This document shows positions 5,368 through 7,082 of a stretch of 7,082 nt of DNA, piece after piece. A program made the translations under genes and the position numbers. The stretch is taken from assembly GCA_027322375.1 (NCBI GenBank), contig DAHVRS010000436.1:1-7082 (forward strand), given 5' to 3'. Positions within the stretch are counted from its first letter, which is position 1; every line of letters starts with the position of its first letter. Source of the DNA: Brachybacterium sp. Its GTDB lineage: Bacteria > Actinomycetota > Actinomycetes > Actinomycetales > Dermabacteraceae. The notes beneath the pieces are model-generated. The model had not been told where the DNA came from. It worked only from the letters and a program-made list of their open reading frames with translations, and ran no database searches.

Positions 5368-5382
5368 TCCTGCCAGGCAGGA
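5368..5382. promoter_or_regulatory. 15-bp palindrome between divergent esterase and amylase genes, candidate operator
   Basis: TCCTGCC-A-GGCAGGA is a perfect 7-bp inverted repeat around one base. It lies 48-62 bp before the amylase's -10 hexamer and its right edge overlaps a weak minus-strand hexamer CAGGAT that could serve the esterase. The shared upstream region is only 123 bp, so one regulator could control both genes. No regulator gene lies beside it, and its identity is unknown. Confidence 0.4.
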
Positions 5383-5429
5383 GCCCGACCACGCGGGAAC
5401 CAGCCCCTGGCGGGCGCCCTGGCCACGCC

Positions 5430-5435
5430 TACGAT
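5430..5435 (+). promoter_or_regulatory. -10 hexamer TACGAT of the amylase gene (leaderless start)
   Basis: TACGAT is followed by GGCCGT and the ATG at 5442. The string TACGATGG-CCGTATG is nearly identical to that before the LysR-type gene at 413. No Shine-Dalgarno sequence precedes the ATG. No clear -35 is visible near 5407-5412. Confidence 0.52.
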
Positions 5436-5441
5436 GGCCGT

Positions 5442-6941
5442 ATGACCTCGACTGCGCCGTCCCCCGCCCCCGCCTGGACCCGCGACGCGATCTGCTGGCA
5501 GGTGTACCCGCTGGGCTTCTGCGGCGCGCCCCGGCATCGCGAGGACCTCACCGGCGAGGGCTACGGCGGGGCCGACGGGGAGAACGTGGTGCACCGGCTG
5601 CGCCGCCTGACAGGCTGGCTCGACCACCTCGTGGCGCTCGGCGCGAACGTGCTGCTGCTGAACCCGATCTTCGACTCGGTCTCCCACGGCTACGACACTC
5701 TCGACCATCGCCGGATCGACCCGCGTCTGGGGGATGACGAGGACTTCGACGCGCTGGTCGCCGCGTGCCGGGAGCGCGGGATCCGCCTGATGCTCGACGG
5801 CGTGTTCAACCACGTCTCGCACCTGCATCCGATGGCGCGGCGCGCGCTCGCGGCCGGTCCCGGCACGGCCGACGGGGACCGTATCCGCTGGTCCGGGACG
5901 AGCCCGTACGGCTTCGAGGGCAATGAGGACCTGATCGAGCTGAACCTCGCCGACGCTGTGGTCCAGGACCGGATCGTGGAGGTCATGGGGCGATGGCTCG
6001 AGCGCGGCGCCGACGGCTGGCGCCTGGATGCGATGTACTCCGCGGGCCCCGAGGCGTGGGCGCCGATCCTCGAGCGGGTGCGGGCGGCGCATCCGGAGGC
6101 GTGGATCCTCGGCGAGGTGATCCACGGCGAGCACCCGCCGTTCCTCGACGCCTCCGGGGCGGATTCGCTGACCCAGTACGAGCTGTGGAAGGCGATCTGG
6201 TCCTCGCTCACGGAGCGGAACCTCTTCGAGCTCGCACATGCGCTGGGCCGCCACGAGGACTTCCTGTCCCGCTCTCGCGATGCAGGGCTCACCGGCCTCC
6301 CGCTCACCTTCGTGGGCAATCACGACACGACCCGCATCGCCTCGCAGCTGGCCGACGGCCGCGAGCTCGCCGCCGCGATCGCGCTGCTCGCCCTGTTGCC
6401 GGGGATCCCCGCGCTGTACGCCGGGGACGAGCTCGGCGCGATCGGTGTGAAGGAGGACCGCCCCGGCGGGGACGACGCGATCCGCCCCTGGTTCCCCGAC
6501 TCCCCCGGTGCGCTCCTCGCCGCGCGCTCGGCGGCCGACGAGGAGGGCGCGGCGCCCCGCTCCCTGCGACTGCTCGCCCCTGCCGCGGCGGGGCGGATCC
6601 TCGAGGTGCACCGGCGCCTGCTCGCCCTGCGCCGGCGCGAGAGCTGGCTCGCCACCGCGCACGTGGCCGTGGACGAGGCGACGCTGACGAACACCTGGGC
6701 GCAGATCGTGCTCACCCCGTCGGCCGCTGATGGCGCTGCTGACATTGGGACTGCGGCCGACGACACTGCGGCCGACGGCGAGCGCCCTGCGCCGCTCACC
6801 CTCGTGCTGAACCTCGCCGACGAGGACGCGCCCGCACCGGGCGAAATCCTCGAGGCGGTCAGCGGCGCGGACATGCTCGACGCGGTCGGCGCCTCGGCCC
6901 CCGGCACGGTGCCCGCGCACGGCGTCGCGGTGGTGCGCTGA
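5442..6941 (+). CDS. GH13 alpha-amylase-family glycosidase
   Basis: A 499-residue cytoplasmic enzyme without signal peptide. It opens with AICWQVYPLGF, the usual first strand of a GH13 barrel. The conserved regions are complete: region I LMLDGVFNH (116-124), region II GWRLDA (192-197) with nucleophile Asp196 and Arg194, region III ILGEV (222-226) with acid/base Glu225, and region IV FVGNHD (290-295) with the transition-state Asp295. GYDT at 83-86 and the ADSLTQYELWKAI stretch (240-252) resemble cyclomaltodextrinase/neopullulanase-type enzymes. It likely hydrolyses or transglycosylates imported alpha-glucan oligosaccharides. It lacks the ~120-residue N-terminal domain of true neopullulanases, so the exact specificity is open (oligo-1,6-glucosidase-like activity is an alternative). 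A C-terminal beta domain (about 385-499) carries an Ala/Asp-rich insert at 428-447. The ATG at 5442 is chosen from the TACGAT hexamer 6 nt upstream and because the barrel begins at once; the frame is open upstream only because it is antisense to the esterase. Divergent from the esterase. Confidence 0.93.
   Translation: MTSTAPSPAPAWTRDAICWQVYPLGFCGAPRHREDLTGEGYGGADGENVVHRLRRLTGWLDHLVALGANVLLLNPIFDSVSHGYDTLDHRRIDPRLGDDEDFDALVAACRERGIRLMLDGVFNHVSHLHPMARRALAAGPGTADGDRIRWSGTSPYGFEGNEDLIELNLADAVVQDRIVEVMGRWLERGADGWRLDAMYSAGPEAWAPILERVRAAHPEAWILGEVIHGEHPPFLDASGADSLTQYELWKAIWSSLTERNLFELAHALGRHEDFLSRSRDAGLTGLPLTFVGNHDTTRIASQLADGRELAAAIALLALLPGIPALYAGDELGAIGVKEDRPGGDDAIRPWFPDSPGALLAARSAADEEGAAPRSLRLLAPAAAGRILEVHRRLLALRRRESWLATAHVAVDEATLTNTWAQIVLTPSAADGAADIGTAADDTAADGERPAPLTLVLNLADEDAPAPGEILEAVSGADMLDAVGASAPGTVPAHGVAVVR
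6750..6779 (+). repeat. In-frame 15-bp tandem repeat inside the amylase gene
   Basis: ACTGCGGCCGACG occurs at 6750-6762 and again at 6765-6777, a period of 15 bp. It encodes TAADD followed by TAADG. Degenerate AAD units just upstream (residues 428-434) suggest earlier rounds of the same slippage. The insert lies in a surface loop region of the C-terminal domain and should be tolerated. Confidence 0.75.
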
Positions 6942-6992
6942 GCTCATGCTCGTGACCGCGGGGGCGTCCAGCGCCCGTCCGGCGAGCCGTCG

Positions 6993-6998
6993 TAGGCT
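6993..6998 (+). promoter_or_regulatory. -10 hexamer TAGGCT of the last gene (leaderless start)
   Basis: TAGGCT is a typical actinobacterial -10 (TANNNT). It is followed by CGTCCC and the ATG at 7005, a 6-nt gap as in the genes at 1388 and 5442. No Shine-Dalgarno sequence is present. It lies in the 63-bp gap after the amylase gene, so the last gene need not depend on amylase read-through. Confidence 0.5.
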
Positions 6999-7004
6999 CG
7001 TCCC

Positions 7005-7082
7005 ATGAGCATCTCCCTCAAGCCCGCCGAGTCCGTGCAGACCGCCCCCGTCGTCGCCGCGGGGCTGATCGGCGGGTGGATC
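7005..7082 (+). CDS. N-terminus of an unidentified, probably membrane-associated protein (partial)
   Basis: An open frame starts at ATG 7005 and runs off the window after 26 codons. It begins MSISLKPAESVQ and then becomes hydrophobic (VVAAGLIGGWI), which may be the start of a membrane span. The start is supported by the TAGGCT hexamer 6 nt upstream. Family and function cannot be assigned from this fragment. Confidence 0.6.
   Translation, partial: MSISLKPAESVQTAPVVAAGLIGGWI

Noticed and set aside
4599..5441. Upstream extension of the amylase frame
   Set aside because: It is antisense to the esterase and matches no GH13 N-terminal domain. The ATG at 5442 with its TACGAT hexamer is a natural start.
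5319..6947. Long minus-strand open frame continuing upstream of the esterase for more than 500 codons
   Set aside because: It is antisense to the GH13 gene, whose catalytic motifs are all intact. Its product is rich in Arg, His, Glu and Gly with no recognisable domain, as expected from a shadow frame in high-GC DNA.

Overview
The window looks like chromosomal DNA from a high-GC Actinomycetota, most likely in the Micrococcales (a Brachybacterium-like organism is a reasonable guess). The evidence is very high GC, strong G/C third-position bias that opens long shadow frames on both strands, several apparently leaderless genes with a TANNNT hexamer just upstream of ATG, and a mycoredoxin-like protein. 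The genus is inferred from general appearance, not from a marker gene.

Layout, left to right. Positions 1-60 are the tail of an unidentified plus-strand gene. Positions 61-412 are non-coding and rich in hairpins: two GC-rich hairpins (71-109 and 123-148), then two copies of a ~48-50 bp palindromic element (155-202 and 270-319) whose stems covary. A LysR-type regulator follows (413-1330), then a two-pass membrane protein with a cysteine-free glutaredoxin-like domain (1388-1894). A YciI-like protein (1917-2201) runs on the minus strand.

Positions 2393-4460 form a tight three-gene operon with 4-nt overlaps: an ArsR-type winged-helix regulator with an N-terminal coiled coil, a putatively Tat-exported CubicO/class-C beta-lactamase-like serine hydrolase, and a four-helix membrane protein. 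A candidate promoter with a paired TCCGGA site in its -35/-10 spacer precedes it and could serve autoregulation. A convergent hairpin (4472-4508) separates this operon from a minus-strand esterase of the EstA/FrmB type (4536-5318).

The esterase has an excellent Shine-Dalgarno sequence but seems to begin at a non-standard ACG codon. A divergent GH13 alpha-amylase-family glycosidase (5442-6941) shares its ~120 bp upstream region, which contains a 15-bp palindrome. A last gene begins at 7005 and leaves the window.

Most of the window is ordinary accessory metabolism and regulation. The points most worth a second look are the covarying palindrome pair, the redox-dead glutaredoxin-like membrane protein, the regulator-hydrolase-membrane protein cassette with its possible operator, and the ACG start. 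I see no CRISPR array, tRNA, rRNA, transposase or phage gene.
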